Shown here piece by piece: positions 1 through 8,942 of a stretch of 44,644 nt of DNA (position 1 is the first letter of the stretch; each line of letters starts with the position of its first letter). The DNA lies in NCBI GenBank assembly GCA_903864515.1, contig CAIPFZ010000027.1, positions 1-44,644 on the forward strand, read 5' to 3'. The notes below the pieces were generated by a model, which was not told where the DNA came from, ran no database searches, and was given only the letters and a program-made list of their open reading frames with translations. The DNA comes from an uncultured bacterium. GTDB taxonomy: Bacteria; Patescibacteriota; Minisyncoccia; Phycocordibacterales; CAIZLB01. A program made the translations under genes and the position numbers.

Positions 1-204
1 AATTCTTTGGAATTCTTACCCCAAAACTATTGCCCCATTTTTTAATCTTAGTATTCATATTATCAAGTATATACATAGTATAGCCATTGTCAATCTGGAA
101 ATTATACTAAAACAAATTTACAATGTTTTAAAACTATAACAAACAGTCTTAAAGTTTCTATAAAGATTATATAAAGAATTCCTAAATATTTTATATACAA
201 AGAC

Positions 205-1038
205 CTAAACCCTCTCCATCACCCCTCGTATTGCCTTATTGTGATCAATTTTCCTACCACCCATCTTAACAAACTCAAACATATCAGAGAGAAATAACGC
301 CATACTCTTGTTCGTAATTTCAATTGCAACCTCCTCATGCCAGTTTATGAGTAGCGCAGTGTTTTTAAATAGCCAAACCTCACAATTGTGATTGAAGAAA
401 TTATTTGGAAAAACCGTATAGTCTGCCATTCTACCGCTCAAACTCTCCACCGTTTCTTTATTTTTTCTTGGGTCTTTCTTTATTTCTTGCAAATATGAGT
501 CATAAGCAGATTCATTAAGCATTCCATCCAATATTAAATGATTCTTAACAATAGATCTATTGAAATCAACCAGCTGGTCCTTGCTAACCTTATCTTGCAG
601 TTCAAGCCATGACTTGTGGTGTTGAATTGCTTTAATACGTTCATTCTTATTTACCGATGCAATTCTTTGATACGCCGGAACAATTTCCTTGGCACCAACG
701 TGAATAATAAACTCATTTTCTTTGGACGTTTTAATTCTTGCACCACGGAGTTCTCCAGAACTTTTTGATTCAATATTAATTTCATCAAACACATCTTTAA
801 ACTTTGATGATAATTCTTTTTTACCAATCGCAATATAGACAGATCTTTTTCCAACCTTAACACACTCAACAAGACCCTTGTCCATCAACTTCTCCAGTAC
901 ATATAAAATACCCGTACGAGATAATCCCGTGAGTCTTTTGATATCCTGAGGGCTCTTTGCTAGGTCCAAGGCCTTAAGCACCTCAATTTCAGTCTCGGTC
1001 AATCCAAGTATTTTGAATGTTTTACTATACCAATTCAT
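205..1038 (-). CDS. TrmB-like transcriptional regulator (regulator 1)
   Basis: 277 aa. Residues ~10-70 form a winged helix-turn-helix that begins ILGLTETEIEVLKAL and continues through SRTGILYVLEKLMDKGLVE, as in the N-terminal TrmB domain. Residues ~110-265 form the effector half seen in bacterial TrmB-like proteins. The motif SLSGRMADYTVFPNNF and a hydrophobic strand ALLINWHEEVAIEI match regulator 3 (6528-7373), so these two form a subfamily of longer proteins. It is divergent from binding protein 1 (1226-2332), which it probably controls. A promoter lies immediately before the ATG and the mRNA looks leaderless. The ligand is unknown; control by a transported or sensed small molecule is inferred from the pairing. 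Confidence 0.85.
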   Translation of the reverse strand: MNWYSKTFKILGLTETEIEVLKALDLAKSPQDIKRLTGLSRTGILYVLEKLMDKGLVECVKVGKRSVYIAIGKKELSSKFKDVFDEINIESKSSGELRGARIKTSKENEFIIHVGAKEIVPAYQRIASVNKNERIKAIQHHKSWLELQDKVSKDQLVDFNRSIVKNHLILDGMLNESAYDSYLQEIKKDPRKNKETVESLSGRMADYTVFPNNFFNHNCEVWLFKNTALLINWHEEVAIEITNKSMALFLSDMFEFVKMGGRKIDHNKAIRGVMERV

Positions 1039-1044
1039 ATGTTA

Positions 1045-1073
1045 AATATATCAAATAACTAATTTTTAGTCAA
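1045..1073 (-). promoter_or_regulatory. Promoter of regulator 1, leaderless type, with inverted repeat
   Basis: On the minus strand TTGACT (1073-1068), a 17-bp spacer and TATATT (1050-1045) are followed by only 6 nt before the ATG at 1038. Transcription would start at or next to the start codon, and there is no room for a ribosome binding site. An inverted repeat ACTAA-TTT-TTAGT (1058-1070) lies over the -35 and spacer and could be an operator. Confidence 0.6.
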
Positions 1074-1225
1074 TTGTATATAATAAAATACAGCCTTGTA
1101 AAGCCGTAATTATGTAAAATAATCTTAATGACACATTTTTATAGACCATGTCAAATCAATCCCCTATAATTAACCCATTATCAATTAACCAAACCGCGAT
1201 ACAAAAGCGGAATAAATTAAAAATT

Positions 1226-2332
1226 ATGAATAAAAAAAATATTGGAATACTGGCGATCATAGTCATCGTAATTATCGCGGCAATAGGTTTTAACAACAGA
1301 AATACCGCGCATAATCCAGAAACTCTAAAGATTGGGGTTATCGCTCCCCTATCTGGCGACTTTGGTGCTGTTGGTGAAAACTTCGTCAATGGAATCAAAA
1401 CCGCAAAAGTTGCATACGAGAAGAAAACTGGAAATACAGTTGAACTCGTAATTGAAAATGATGGAGGTGAGGCAACCAAAGGACTTAGCGCTTTCAAGAA
1501 GCTGAGTGAGGTTGATAAGGTTGATGGAATGATAAATACATTCACAAGTACAATGGATGCAATTTATACTCCCAGTCAAACTCTTCCCTACCCAATCATG
1601 ATGGGATTCTTTCAGGCAAACAATTCACTAGATGACAACGTATTTCAAATCACCCTCAGAAATGATGGGGTTTGGAACAAGTACGCTGACTATCTCAAGA
1701 AGACTGATTTTGATAAAAGTAATCTCGTAATTGTTCGTTCAATAGATTCTGCACAAGATTCAATGGCAAAAGATTTTGAAAAGAATTATGGCGATAAGTT
1801 CACAGAAGTAACAGCATCATCTGACAAAGAAGCGCTTAAAACTGATGCTGCAAAGATTGCGGGATTGAAGCCGACAGCAATTGTCTTCTTCATGACACCT
1901 GAGAATGGTGCAATACTTACAAAGGAACTATTACAGCTCATTCCAAAAAATACTCAATTGATTTATGACATTCAAATCAATACAGGTATTCAGTATTACA
2001 AAGATCAACTTGGAGATTTGAATAAGATAAACGGCGCAATAACAATTGTTCCTGAAGCTGAAGCAAATCAAAAGTTTATTAGCGAATACAAGGCGGTGAT
2101 TGGAAAGGATCCTGGATTCACATCAGACTTTGGATATGATGCCTTCATGGTATACATGGAGAATTACAACAAAGATAAAGGCGCTTGGATTTCAAGTCTT
2201 AAGGAGACTGACAAGGCAGGAGCAAGTGGTCAACTTAAGTTTGATAGTAAAGGTGTGGTAATTCCAAACCTAACAATTAAGAAAGTTGAAGGAGGAGAAA
2301 TGAAGGTGGTGGAGAGATTGCCTTTTAACTAA
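1226..2332 (+). CDS. LivJ/LivK-family substrate-binding protein 1, membrane-anchored
   Basis: 368 aa from the chosen ATG. The open frame runs up to 1148, but this ATG gives the MNKK plus membrane helix N-terminus shared by all eight paralogues. The helix at residues ~5-23 (IGILAIIVIVIIAAIGF) has no lipobox cysteine. The mature part starts LKIGVIAPLSGDFGAVGE, the hallmark of Peripla_BP_6 type I binding proteins, and contains KGLSAFKKL, also seen in binding protein 3. A hairpin CCGC-N9-GCGG (1194-1210) lies in the 5' leader. The family binds amino acids or similar small molecules outside the membrane for an ABC importer. The ligand is not predictable here. Confidence 0.87.
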   Translation: MNKKNIGILAIIVIVIIAAIGFNNRNTAHNPETLKIGVIAPLSGDFGAVGENFVNGIKTAKVAYEKKTGNTVELVIENDGGEATKGLSAFKKLSEVDKVDGMINTFTSTMDAIYTPSQTLPYPIMMGFFQANNSLDDNVFQITLRNDGVWNKYADYLKKTDFDKSNLVIVRSIDSAQDSMAKDFEKNYGDKFTEVTASSDKEALKTDAAKIAGLKPTAIVFFMTPENGAILTKELLQLIPKNTQLIYDIQINTGIQYYKDQLGDLNKINGAITIVPEAEANQKFISEYKAVIGKDPGFTSDFGYDAFMVYMENYNKDKGAWISSLKETDKAGASGQLKFDSKGVVIPNLTIKKVEGGEMKVVERLPFN

Positions 2333-2396
2333 TCCCCTTTATTGAGTCATTGAAAAGTATGGTATAATCTCAAAGTTAAAAGTAAAATATAAAAAT

Positions 2397-2798
2397 ATGA
2401 TTAATTTTGATAAAGATTTTCTCGGTAGAGACAATACTGAAATTAAACCAAGAGTTTTAAACTCTGAGGAGAATAGGCCCAACAAGGATGCCTTAGATGC
2501 TCAACGAATAAAGTATATAATTCAAGCCATAGATGAATGTGAAGATGAGATTAAGAAGATGCAGCAAAATGATGTAAACGATGCGAATCGCTATATCGCA
2601 GTAATCAGAAACCAACTTAATCTTGATCATCTAAAATCTTTTAGTGGTAAAGATGAAAGTGAGTCAAAAGAAGTCACATATGAAGTATATACTACATATG
2701 ATGATAAAATTATAGGAAAACGTTTATTAGCACACTCTCTGTCTCACGGATTTTCTGTGGAAGCGAAGAATTCATTAAGAAGAGAGTCTGGTATATAA
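2397..2798 (+). CDS. Hypothetical protein
   Basis: 133 aa, charged and soluble, with no signal peptide or membrane segment and no family I recognise. Residues ~35-75 look helical (ALDAQRIKYIIQAIDECEDE onwards). It follows binding protein 1 by 64 bp, and a TATAAT-like box (ggTATAATctc) lies about 40 bp before the ATG, so it may have its own promoter. A strong bidirectional terminator follows. Confidence 0.6.
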   Translation: MINFDKDFLGRDNTEIKPRVLNSEENRPNKDALDAQRIKYIIQAIDECEDEIKKMQQNDVNDANRYIAVIRNQLNLDHLKSFSGKDESESKEVTYEVYTTYDDKIIGKRLLAHSLSHGFSVEAKNSLRRESGI

Positions 2799-2827
2799 AA
2801 CACTTGATTAGTTTATGTCACCAACAC

Positions 2828-2865
2828 AATGACAAAACCCCGAGACATCTCGGGGTTTTGTCATT
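2828..2865. terminator. Bidirectional intrinsic terminator
   Basis: A perfect 17-bp stem (2828-2844 with 2849-2865) closes an ACAT tetraloop. Its GC core CCCCGAG/CTCGGGG is flanked by AAAA and TTTT, so it serves both the 2397 gene on the plus strand and binding protein 2 on the minus strand. Confidence 0.92.
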
Positions 2866-2882
2866 GATCTAGTAGAAGTTTA

Positions 2883-3962
2883 TTACTTCACAACCTCAAA
2901 CTCAGCACCAACAATCTTAAATAGAGTATTGTCTCTCAACTTTATTTCCTGATTATTATCAATACTTATTTTACCAACATATGTTCCTCTGTCGCGTACT
3001 TGCCTTAATTTATCAGATACACACTTCACAGTATTTTTAGAACATTCTTTCTGGTTCTCATACATCATCTTTACCATTTCATATCCAACCAAAGCAAAAT
3101 CATTTGGGTATCTGTTATATTTAGCAAAATATCTATTAGTAAAAGTTTTATCTGGATAAATAGATGTTGAAGAAAATACAACTAGCTTTTTCTGATTATC
3201 ACTCAAACTGTTTGCAACATCCTTGTTTACTGAATATGATGTTGTGTAAACCTTTGGAGAGATTCCTTGCTCAATCATTTGATTCATGAATCCTTTAAAG
3301 TAATTACTTTTTATTTCAATAAATATACAATCTGGATTATGTGACTTAACTTTAGTAACAACATCTTTAAAGTCATTTTTATCTGTTAAGAAAGTATCAT
3401 TCATTACAATCTTATCCACCCCTAAAGCCTGTGTAAAACCTTTAACTTTATCCAAACCACCGTCTGTATTTTCAGTTAAAGTAACAACCTTAGAGCATTG
3501 TTTACTTGCATTTGTACCATCTGCAAAACCGTTTTGTATCATTTCAGCACCTATTGCAAAGAAATTCTTTCCATAACTACCTATTGGTTTAACATCAGAT
3601 GTAGCGGTTGTAGAGAAAACAATTACATCGTCTTTGTTTTTAAAATTTGATGCGACAGAAATACTTGCACCTCTAAACGCTGTCATGATTATATTATTAC
3701 CATCATTGTATAATTGAAGAGCTGCATTTAAACTATCAGTAGGATTTGCTTTTCCATCTTGATAATTCAATTTAACTCCATAATCTTCTGCGGCCATATC
3801 CATTCCCCTTTTATAATCTTCCCCAACCGCTGAGACAGGACCTGTAAGTGGCAATACAACACCAACTTTTATTCCATTATCATTTATAGTTGATTTACTG
3901 ATCATAAAGACTATTATAACAATGACCACAACAACTGAAATTATTTTAATTATTTTTTTCAT
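2883..3962 (-). CDS. LivJ/LivK-family substrate-binding protein 2, membrane-anchored
   Basis: 359 aa. A strongly hydrophobic N-terminal helix (residues 4-22, IIKIISVVVVIVIIVFMIS) lacks a lipobox and probably stays as an anchor. GIKVGVVLPLTGPVSAVGED is the Peripla_BP_6 start. It has more cysteines than its paralogues (around KQCSKVV, PDCIFIE and KECSKNTVKCVSDK), which may form extracytoplasmic disulfides. It is divergent from regulator 2 (4153-4893). The 5' leader holds a hairpin, GCAG...GATTC-ATTA-GAATC...CTGC, just upstream of the start. Ligand unknown. Confidence 0.87.
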   Translation of the reverse strand: MKKIIKIISVVVVIVIIVFMISKSTINDNGIKVGVVLPLTGPVSAVGEDYKRGMDMAAEDYGVKLNYQDGKANPTDSLNAALQLYNDGNNIIMTAFRGASISVASNFKNKDDVIVFSTTATSDVKPIGSYGKNFFAIGAEMIQNGFADGTNASKQCSKVVTLTENTDGGLDKVKGFTQALGVDKIVMNDTFLTDKNDFKDVVTKVKSHNPDCIFIEIKSNYFKGFMNQMIEQGISPKVYTTSYSVNKDVANSLSDNQKKLVVFSSTSIYPDKTFTNRYFAKYNRYPNDFALVGYEMVKMMYENQKECSKNTVKCVSDKLRQVRDRGTYVGKISIDNNQEIKLRDNTLFKIVGAEFEVVK

Positions 3963-4027
3963 ATTTTATTCAGCAGGACGATTCTAATGAATCACCCACT
4001 GCGTTTATTTAATATTTAACTATGTAA

Positions 4028-4056
4028 ATTATAAGACACTTTTATATTGCTGTCAG
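4028..4056 (-). promoter_or_regulatory. Promoter of binding protein 2
   Basis: On the minus strand CTGACA (4056-4051), a 17-bp spacer and TATAAT (4033-4028) give a near-consensus sigma70 promoter. The expected transcript start near 4021 leaves a structured leader of about 60 nt before the ATG at 3962. Confidence 0.65.
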
Positions 4057-4152
4057 TAATTTTAATGATATATTTCTATTTTGCATTTAGAGCTTAAGAT
4101 TAGGCTTTAAACACTCGTTTACTGTTGTCCCGTTTTGTGACAGAATATTAGC

Positions 4153-4893
4153 ATGACCAATTTAGCAAAAAACCTTGAATTATTTGGATTTGATTCAAGA
4201 GAAATTAAAATATATATCTTCCTATTATCAAACAAGGATTTACCTGTTTATAAGATAGCTACGGAAATAGGATTACCAAGAACTACTGTATACAAAATTC
4301 TCGAATCACTGAGAAAGCAAGGATTTGTATCAAGCTGGATTAAAAATGGCGTTAAATACTTCTCTGCTGAAAGTCCTGAAAGACTAAATGATTTAATACA
4401 AAAGAAACAAGAGGCGCTAAAAGAGGCAATGCCTGAAATGCTGAGTATGTTTGATTCCAAATCCATTTATCCCAAAGCAAAGCTTTATTTTGGGAAAGAA
4501 GGTGTTAAACACGCATTTGAAATGTTATTAGACAATCTAAAGACAAACAAAACTCCAATCATCTATGCATATACAGACAATATGCTAACAAAACAATTTC
4601 CAGTTTTTTTTAAGGAGTGGCGAGAAAGAAAAAACAAAGCAACAAATGCTTTTACCCAACTTATCGTTCCATTTGGAACTTCAATGGATAAAGATTATTT
4701 AACCGATCAGCACAGAGAGACTCGAGTGATGCCAAAAGATTTTTCCTTCACTGGTGCAGTAGATATATGTGATGGACTAGTTCTATTCTTTTCCTTTCAT
4801 GAGAAGGAAGTCTATTCAATAGTTATCGAATCTCCCATCGTTTCAGACATGCTAACAAAATTGTTTAAATATATTTGGAAGACGTTGGAATAA
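4153..4893 (+). CDS. TrmB-like transcriptional regulator (regulator 2)
   Basis: 246 aa. N-terminal winged HTH: LELFGFDSREIKIYIFLLSN, then IGLPRTTVYKILESLRKQGF. A linker of polar helices follows, then the C-terminal effector half starting KAKLYFGKEGVKHAFEMLL and ending in VYSIVIESPIVSDMLTKLFK. The TrmB family is best known for controlling ABC importer genes in archaea. It is paired divergently with binding protein 2. AT-rich -10-like hexamers lie within 5-6 nt of the ATG, so a leaderless mRNA is plausible. Confidence 0.86.
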   Translation: MTNLAKNLELFGFDSREIKIYIFLLSNKDLPVYKIATEIGLPRTTVYKILESLRKQGFVSSWIKNGVKYFSAESPERLNDLIQKKQEALKEAMPEMLSMFDSKSIYPKAKLYFGKEGVKHAFEMLLDNLKTNKTPIIYAYTDNMLTKQFPVFFKEWRERKNKATNAFTQLIVPFGTSMDKDYLTDQHRETRVMPKDFSFTGAVDICDGLVLFFSFHEKEVYSIVIESPIVSDMLTKLFKYIWKTLE

Positions 4894-4934
4894 ATAATTC
4901 GTAAACAAATAAATCATTTGATATAATAAATTTA

Positions 4935-5129
4935 ATGAATAAAACAAAAGAAGGTTTCATTATAGGAATCGCCATCTCAGTAATTATAATCATGGGTACA
5001 TTTTCATTGTGTAGTCAAAGTGGTAGTGGATGTGGCGAAAATCCTATTCAAATTTTTGCAATATTCGGGTCAATGATTGTTATCTTTATAAGCGGAGCAA
5101 TCGGATCATTGATTAAAACTAAACAGTGA
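4935..5129 (+). CDS. Small two-helix membrane protein
   Basis: 64 aa. Two hydrophobic helices (residues ~8-26 IIGIAISVIIIMGTFSLC and ~40-58) are separated by a short loop with SGSGCGENP. Family unknown. It starts 41 bp after regulator 2, with TATAAT about 10 nt before the ATG, and is followed by an intrinsic terminator. Confidence 0.55.
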   Translation: MNKTKEGFIIGIAISVIIIMGTFSLCSQSGSGCGENPIQIFAIFGSMIVIFISGAIGSLIKTKQ

Positions 5130-5156
5130 TTTATTTGATAAATTCAACAGTAAAAG

Positions 5157-5186
5157 AAATCGGTAGCCTTATATGGTTACCGATTT
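5157..5186. terminator. Intrinsic terminator, probably bidirectional
   Basis: Stem AAATCGGTAGCC / GGTTACCGATTT (one G-U pair) around a 6-nt loop, followed by a T-rich tract on the plus strand (gttttattttt) and a shorter one on the minus strand. It separates the 4935 gene from the convergent binding protein 3. Confidence 0.8.
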
Positions 5187-5234
5187 GTTTTATTTTTATA
5201 ATGTAGAAGTAAATAATAATTCTATTACTCCCTA

Positions 5235-6344
5235 TCATCTCTCAAACTTCACAAACTTTCCATCCTTAAAGATATGTAGCTCACTTACAAGTGTCCTTGA
5301 ACCAGTCTTATCAAAGGTTATCTTTCCAGACATTCCTTCAATTGATAGTCCATCTTTCTCAAGTGTAGCCTTCCAATCTTTTTTATCTTTGCCAGCAAGA
5401 ACCTTTCCGATAACTTGCACCGCATCATACCCATAAACTCCAAGGAAGTTTGGTTCTGAATTGTAGGCCGCCTTGTATCTTTGTAGATAATCTTTACTTG
5501 TGTTATCAGCAATCATTGTTGATAGACATCCTTCAAAAGCACTGTTAGTCAAACCTTTTTTAAGATAGTCACCAATTGAAAGCTCAATGTTTCCATCGCA
5601 AATTATTTGAGGCTTCACACCTTTTGATTGCTTGTTGACCTCATTGATAAACTTAACACCTTGATCAACTCCCAAGAAAACTGTGTATGAATCGACTCCT
5701 TGATCGAGCATCTTTGAAACTTCTGTTCTAACGTCTGAGTTTGATGACACAGGTACCTCAATATATTCTTGATTACTTAGTCCTTGAATCATCATATTCT
5801 TGTTTGTCATGAAGAGCTGTGAGTCTGATGCATAAACAATCGCAACCTTTTTATACTTTCCAGAAACTTCTTTTCCTAATGTCTTAAACAACTCCGTTGC
5901 CCAAGGAATCACTTCAAAGACATTGTCTTTCTCAACCGTAGATTCATTACCAACCGTCAACATCAATTCATCTGTTTGATTAATCTTTGGTTTAAGAACC
6001 TCAAGTGTTGGGCTATCAAGACCCACAACAATATCCACATTATCAACTGATTGTAATTTGTTGTATGCAGAAAGTCCTTTTGCTGAATCGAATTGACCAT
6101 CTTCAAATATAATTTCTATATTATTATTTTGTAAATCCTTCAAACTCATCTCCATTGAATTTTTTACACTTTCACCAAACGATGCGTATTGTCCTGAAAG
6201 TGGTATAACAACTCCAACCTTTATTTTATTGTTTGTTACCGGCTTGTTGCCGTTACTGTATGATACAGCTCCCACAACAATCAGTATCAGAACCACAACC
6301 GCAATAATTATTTTTTTGTTTTTCATGTGATTTTGCGAAATCAT
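5235..6344 (-). CDS. LivJ/LivK-family substrate-binding protein 3, membrane-anchored
   Basis: 369 aa from the ATG preceded by a good ribosome binding site (GGAGG, 7 nt upstream), so the first Met is preferred over Met7. Hydrophobic helix at residues ~9-27 (KKIIIAVVVLILIVVGAVSY), no lipobox. KIKVGVVIPLSGQYASFGES is the Peripla_BP_6 start and GVYGYDAVQVIGKVL the typical C-terminal lobe motif. KGLSAYNKLQSVDNVD links it to binding protein 1, just as regulator 3 resembles regulator 1, suggesting duplication of the whole pair. Ligand unknown. Confidence 0.88.
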   Translation of the reverse strand: MISQNHMKNKKIIIAVVVLILIVVGAVSYSNGNKPVTNNKIKVGVVIPLSGQYASFGESVKNSMEMSLKDLQNNNIEIIFEDGQFDSAKGLSAYNKLQSVDNVDIVVGLDSPTLEVLKPKINQTDELMLTVGNESTVEKDNVFEVIPWATELFKTLGKEVSGKYKKVAIVYASDSQLFMTNKNMMIQGLSNQEYIEVPVSSNSDVRTEVSKMLDQGVDSYTVFLGVDQGVKFINEVNKQSKGVKPQIICDGNIELSIGDYLKKGLTNSAFEGCLSTMIADNTSKDYLQRYKAAYNSEPNFLGVYGYDAVQVIGKVLAGKDKKDWKATLEKDGLSIEGMSGKITFDKTGSRTLVSELHIFKDGKFVKFER

Positions 6345-6424
6345 GTCGCGCCTCCGTCCATATGGCGAGACTCTGATTGATTAATTTTTAATAACTAAAT
6401 TATGTAACAATTATAGGGTGTTGT

Positions 6425-6439
6425 AAAATATGGTATTTT
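6425..6439. promoter_or_regulatory. Candidate operator between binding protein 3 and regulator 3
   Basis: A 6-3-6 inverted repeat AAAATA-TGG-TATTTT lies between the divergent genes, near TATAAT on the minus strand (about 6409-6415), the likely -10 of binding protein 3. The same 6-3-6 layout with a different sequence occurs before binding protein 6. The operator role is inferred. Confidence 0.4.
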
Positions 6440-6491
6440 CCAAAACTACCCCCATTTTAATCTATGTTTACAGCCATATACTCCCTATCGC

Positions 6492-6521
6492 TTGACGGAA
6501 TTTCCGACAAAGTGGTATAGT
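6492..6521 (+). promoter_or_regulatory. Promoter of regulator 3, leaderless type
   Basis: TTGACG (6492-6497), an 18-bp spacer and TATAGT (6516-6521) are followed by 6 nt (taaggc) and the ATG at 6528. The predicted transcript starts at or beside the start codon. Confidence 0.68.
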
Positions 6522-6527
6522 TAAGGC

Positions 6528-7373
6528 ATGAAATTAACCAAAGACTTGGTAAAAATACTTGGTTTAACTGATTATGAAGTTACAATCCTAAAGGCTCTGA
6601 AGGAGAAAGAACTTATAATTCAAGATCTCGCTGTATATACCGACATACCTAGAACCTCCCTATACTATGCCCTACCCCATCTTGTGGATCGTGGCTTTAT
6701 TGAATCTTTCAGAAGAAACAAAAAGACATACTGGAGAAATACATACAAAGAGACAATTGATGATTTATTTGAGAAGCATAAATTAGATGAGGATGAAAAA
6801 GAGACAGGCGACACCTCTAATACTGAAGATAATTTTATTAAGAAAATTTCTCCAAAAACAAAAGTATATTTTTACAATGGAAAAAACCAAGCGGTTAATG
6901 TTTTTAGAGATATAGAAAAGTTACCACCACATAGTAGGTTTTATGGAATTCAACCTGAGGCATCCATTGTTGGCGCGATAACAGAAAATAGATTAGAAGA
7001 TATAATTGAATTTAATAAAAAAGTTAAATCATCAAAACTAATTGTTGAAGGAATAATTCATGAGAGAGGAACAGAGAGTATGGTTCAGTCACTCTCCCCG
7101 TCTGATAAAAAGAGACTTCTTGATAGTTTTTCAGGAAGATCAGCAGATACTTCAAAACTACCAGAGGGATTTCTTAATGATACTAAAGCTGAAATATATT
7201 TTTATGATGATAAAAAGATAGCAATAGTTAACTGGTATGAAGATTTTGCCATCATTATTGAGAACAAAGATGTCTTTGATTTGTTAATTGAGATGTTCAA
7301 ATCAACAAAGTATATGTTGAAAAAGTATGACCAGAATGAAAAGATTGCAAGGAAGTTGGTGGAGTTGGGATAG
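6528..7373 (+). CDS. TrmB-like transcriptional regulator (regulator 3)
   Basis: 281 aa. The winged HTH at residues ~8-70 includes VKILGLTDYEVTILKALKEK and IPRTSLYYALPHLVDRGFIE. An acidic linker (residues ~85-105) leads to the effector half (KTKVYFYNGKNQAVNVF onwards). SFSGRSADTSKLPEGF and KIAIVNWYEDFAIIIENK match regulator 1 closely. Divergent from binding protein 3. Confidence 0.87.
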   Translation: MKLTKDLVKILGLTDYEVTILKALKEKELIIQDLAVYTDIPRTSLYYALPHLVDRGFIESFRRNKKTYWRNTYKETIDDLFEKHKLDEDEKETGDTSNTEDNFIKKISPKTKVYFYNGKNQAVNVFRDIEKLPPHSRFYGIQPEASIVGAITENRLEDIIEFNKKVKSSKLIVEGIIHERGTESMVQSLSPSDKKRLLDSFSGRSADTSKLPEGFLNDTKAEIYFYDDKKIAIVNWYEDFAIIIENKDVFDLLIEMFKSTKYMLKKYDQNEKIARKLVELG

Positions 7374-7393
7374 ATGATAAATTTTAGATAATT

Positions 7394-7606
7394 TTATTTT
7401 ATAGAGTTTAACCATCTTATTGCATCTTTTGAGTTTTTGAACGTAGGAGATTTATCTGATTTCTTTTCTAAGTTGGTAGCTTTTATTATAGACTCCAAAT
7501 GTTTCGTCATCTTATACTCAGAAGGTGTATGTGATTTTTTATTTGCCACGTATTTTTTAGATACAGCTCTCTTGTTCATACCAATATAGTATATACCAAA
7601 ATCCAT
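7394..7606 (-). CDS. Small hypothetical protein
   Basis: 70 aa from the ATG at 7606. The frame stays open to 7693, but that part overlaps an intrinsic terminator, so the inner ATG is chosen. Basic protein (MNKRAVSKKYVANKKSH) ending in KDAIRWLNSIK, no membrane helix, no recognised family. It lies convergent to regulator 3 with a 20-bp gap. It could be a remnant of a longer gene. Confidence 0.35.
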   Translation of the reverse strand: MDFGIYYIGMNKRAVSKKYVANKKSHTPSEYKMTKHLESIIKATNLEKKSDKSPTFKNSKDAIRWLNSIK

Positions 7607-7678
7607 ACGATGTGGAACATCAAGAATGTGTGTTGATGGATAAGATGTTTTAGTTTTGCAAAAAAAACAAAAGAAAAA

Positions 7679-7701
7679 GCCCCACGTTTTCACGCAGAGG
7701 C
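7679..7701 (-). terminator. Intrinsic terminator of the 7775-8227 gene
   Basis: On the minus strand the hairpin GCCTCTGCGT-GAAA-ACGTGGGGC (one bulge, G-U pairs) is followed by a T-rich run. The 3' arm could alternatively pair with TGGGGCT at 7770-7776 just after the upstream stop codon (7-bp perfect complement), giving two competing folds. Confidence 0.65.
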
Positions 7702-7774
7702 TATTTTATGATTTAGGGAATTGAACCCACGGCCATTCAACCGAGTGGAGAATACCACTATGAGACAACTGGGG

Positions 7775-8227
7775 CTACGCGCCGTTATGACGCGCAACAC
7801 TCCTGATTCCGAACTTCCGCCATGGGACGGTGCGGATTTCTCCGCTTGAGAGGACTTGCCTCTCAAAGTATCGGATGAGGGTGACATTATCCCCTCGCGA
7901 CCCCTGCCCCTCTAGGAAGAGCGTGACCGGCCCAGGGCCGACCAGATAGCTGAGGTCATAGGAGGTCATCGGCCTCCCGCGCCACGGTGCGGCGGTGAGG
8001 AGAACCTCTTTGTCCGCCGCAATGGAGTGGATCTTGATCTCGGCCGGAACCGAGACCTCCTTCCACACCAGGTCGCGCTTAACGACCGAGGCTTCCTTGC
8101 CTCCCTGCTTTTGACCACAGGAAGTGAAGGTGCAGGCGATGAATCCTGCAAGGGCGAATAGACAGATTAAGCTGCCCACTTTCACGATTTTGGCCGTGAT
8201 GCCGTTGGTGCTGGTGTTGTTAGCCAT
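7775..8227 (-). CDS. Putative lipoprotein
   Basis: About 150 aa from the ATG at 8227. The N-terminal hydrophobic segment (VGSLICLFALAGFIAC) ends in a lipobox-like FTSC followed by GQKQGG, so a lipid-anchored extracytoplasmic protein is likely. The remainder (KEVSVPAEIKIHSIAADKEV, TSYDLSYLVGPGPVTLFLEG) has no family I recognise. Its base composition is clearly richer in G+C than the neighbours, and it lies beside another odd-composition ORF (8458-8922), suggesting acquisition from another lineage. Confidence 0.6.
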   Translation of the reverse strand: MANNTSTNGITAKIVKVGSLICLFALAGFIACTFTSCGQKQGGKEASVVKRDLVWKEVSVPAEIKIHSIAADKEVLLTAAPWRGRPMTSYDLSYLVGPGPVTLFLEGQGSRGDNVTLIRYFERQVLSSGEIRTVPWRKFGIRSVARHNGA

Positions 8228-8457
8228 AAGCAAGGATCTAAAGATACATAAGCTTTAAATCTTTAATTATGACTAACAAGCACAACGTTTTTAAAGATCT
8301 ATATCTGCAGTATAATATCAGACAATACGCATATGTCAAGCATATATTTGACATATTTATAGTTATGTTCTAAAATCTCAGTAGAGTTCCCTAGCCACAA
8401 CGGCAATTGATGAATCTCTATCTTTGACAACAAACCAAGCACCAAACCAATACAGAA

Positions 8458-8922
8458 ATGAAAGTTAAACTCACAGCAATTGTAACCATCCCCCGTTGCC
8501 ACCCTTACGAACTGACTGTCACACTCCACGAGAGCCATACCACAAATGACCGGCTTGTGAGTGGGAATGCACTCTACCGCCACGCCAGATCGGATTTGTA
8601 TCCAGACGGCACTCATTTTGAGATGGAGCTTAGCAATGATACAGTCTCCACCTTAGCAATTCCAAAGCCTTCAATCATTCACGCTGTCTTAGGGGAAAAC
8701 GGCAAATACTTTGTCTGCTACCCCAACAAGATTGAGACCCAAGGTGCCGCTGAGGATATTTTCAAAATCTGGGCAACAGGCTCTGTCGCCAGTCTGGATG
8801 AAGAGAAGGATCTACTACGACAACACTTCAACCCTGAGATCAGCACGGAGGGATTCCTGAAAATCATGAAGATTCGTTACGGGGTTACCTTGGCTAATTT
8901 CAAGATTACGGTTGAGGAGTAA
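8458..8922 (+). CDS. Hypothetical protein, atypical composition
   Basis: 154 aa, soluble, no signal peptide. No recognised domain. Residues ~110-154 (DEEKDLLRQHFNPEISTEGF, then LKIMKIRYGVTLANFKITVEE) look like a separate C-terminal unit. Codon use is richer in G+C than the surrounding binding-protein genes. No convincing ribosome binding site; a TATAAT box at 8311-8316 may be its promoter, with a long leader. It ends just before a strong terminator, so it is a self-contained transcription unit. Confidence 0.55.
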   Translation: MKVKLTAIVTIPRCHPYELTVTLHESHTTNDRLVSGNALYRHARSDLYPDGTHFEMELSNDTVSTLAIPKPSIIHAVLGENGKYFVCYPNKIETQGAAEDIFKIWATGSVASLDEEKDLLRQHFNPEISTEGFLKIMKIRYGVTLANFKITVEE

Positions 8923-8942
8923 AATACGGAGAGGAGATTCAT

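Noticed and set aside
1148..1225. Upstream start for binding protein 1.
   Set aside because: The stretch contains a TATAAT-like box and a hairpin; the family-type N-terminus starts at 1226.
7394..7693. A GIY-YIG endonuclease suggested by the residues GIYYIG.
   Set aside because: Only the short string matches; the rest of the domain is absent and the upstream part overlaps a terminator.
7678..7777. A tRNA gene on the minus strand (D-loop-like AGTGGTA, T-loop-like GGGTTCAATTCCC, 7-bp AGCCCCA/TGGGGCT helix).
   Set aside because: The D stem does not pair, the anticodon loop is the wrong size with no U33, the T stem has only three pairs, and the acceptor partner lies in the terminator. Kept only as a possible remnant.
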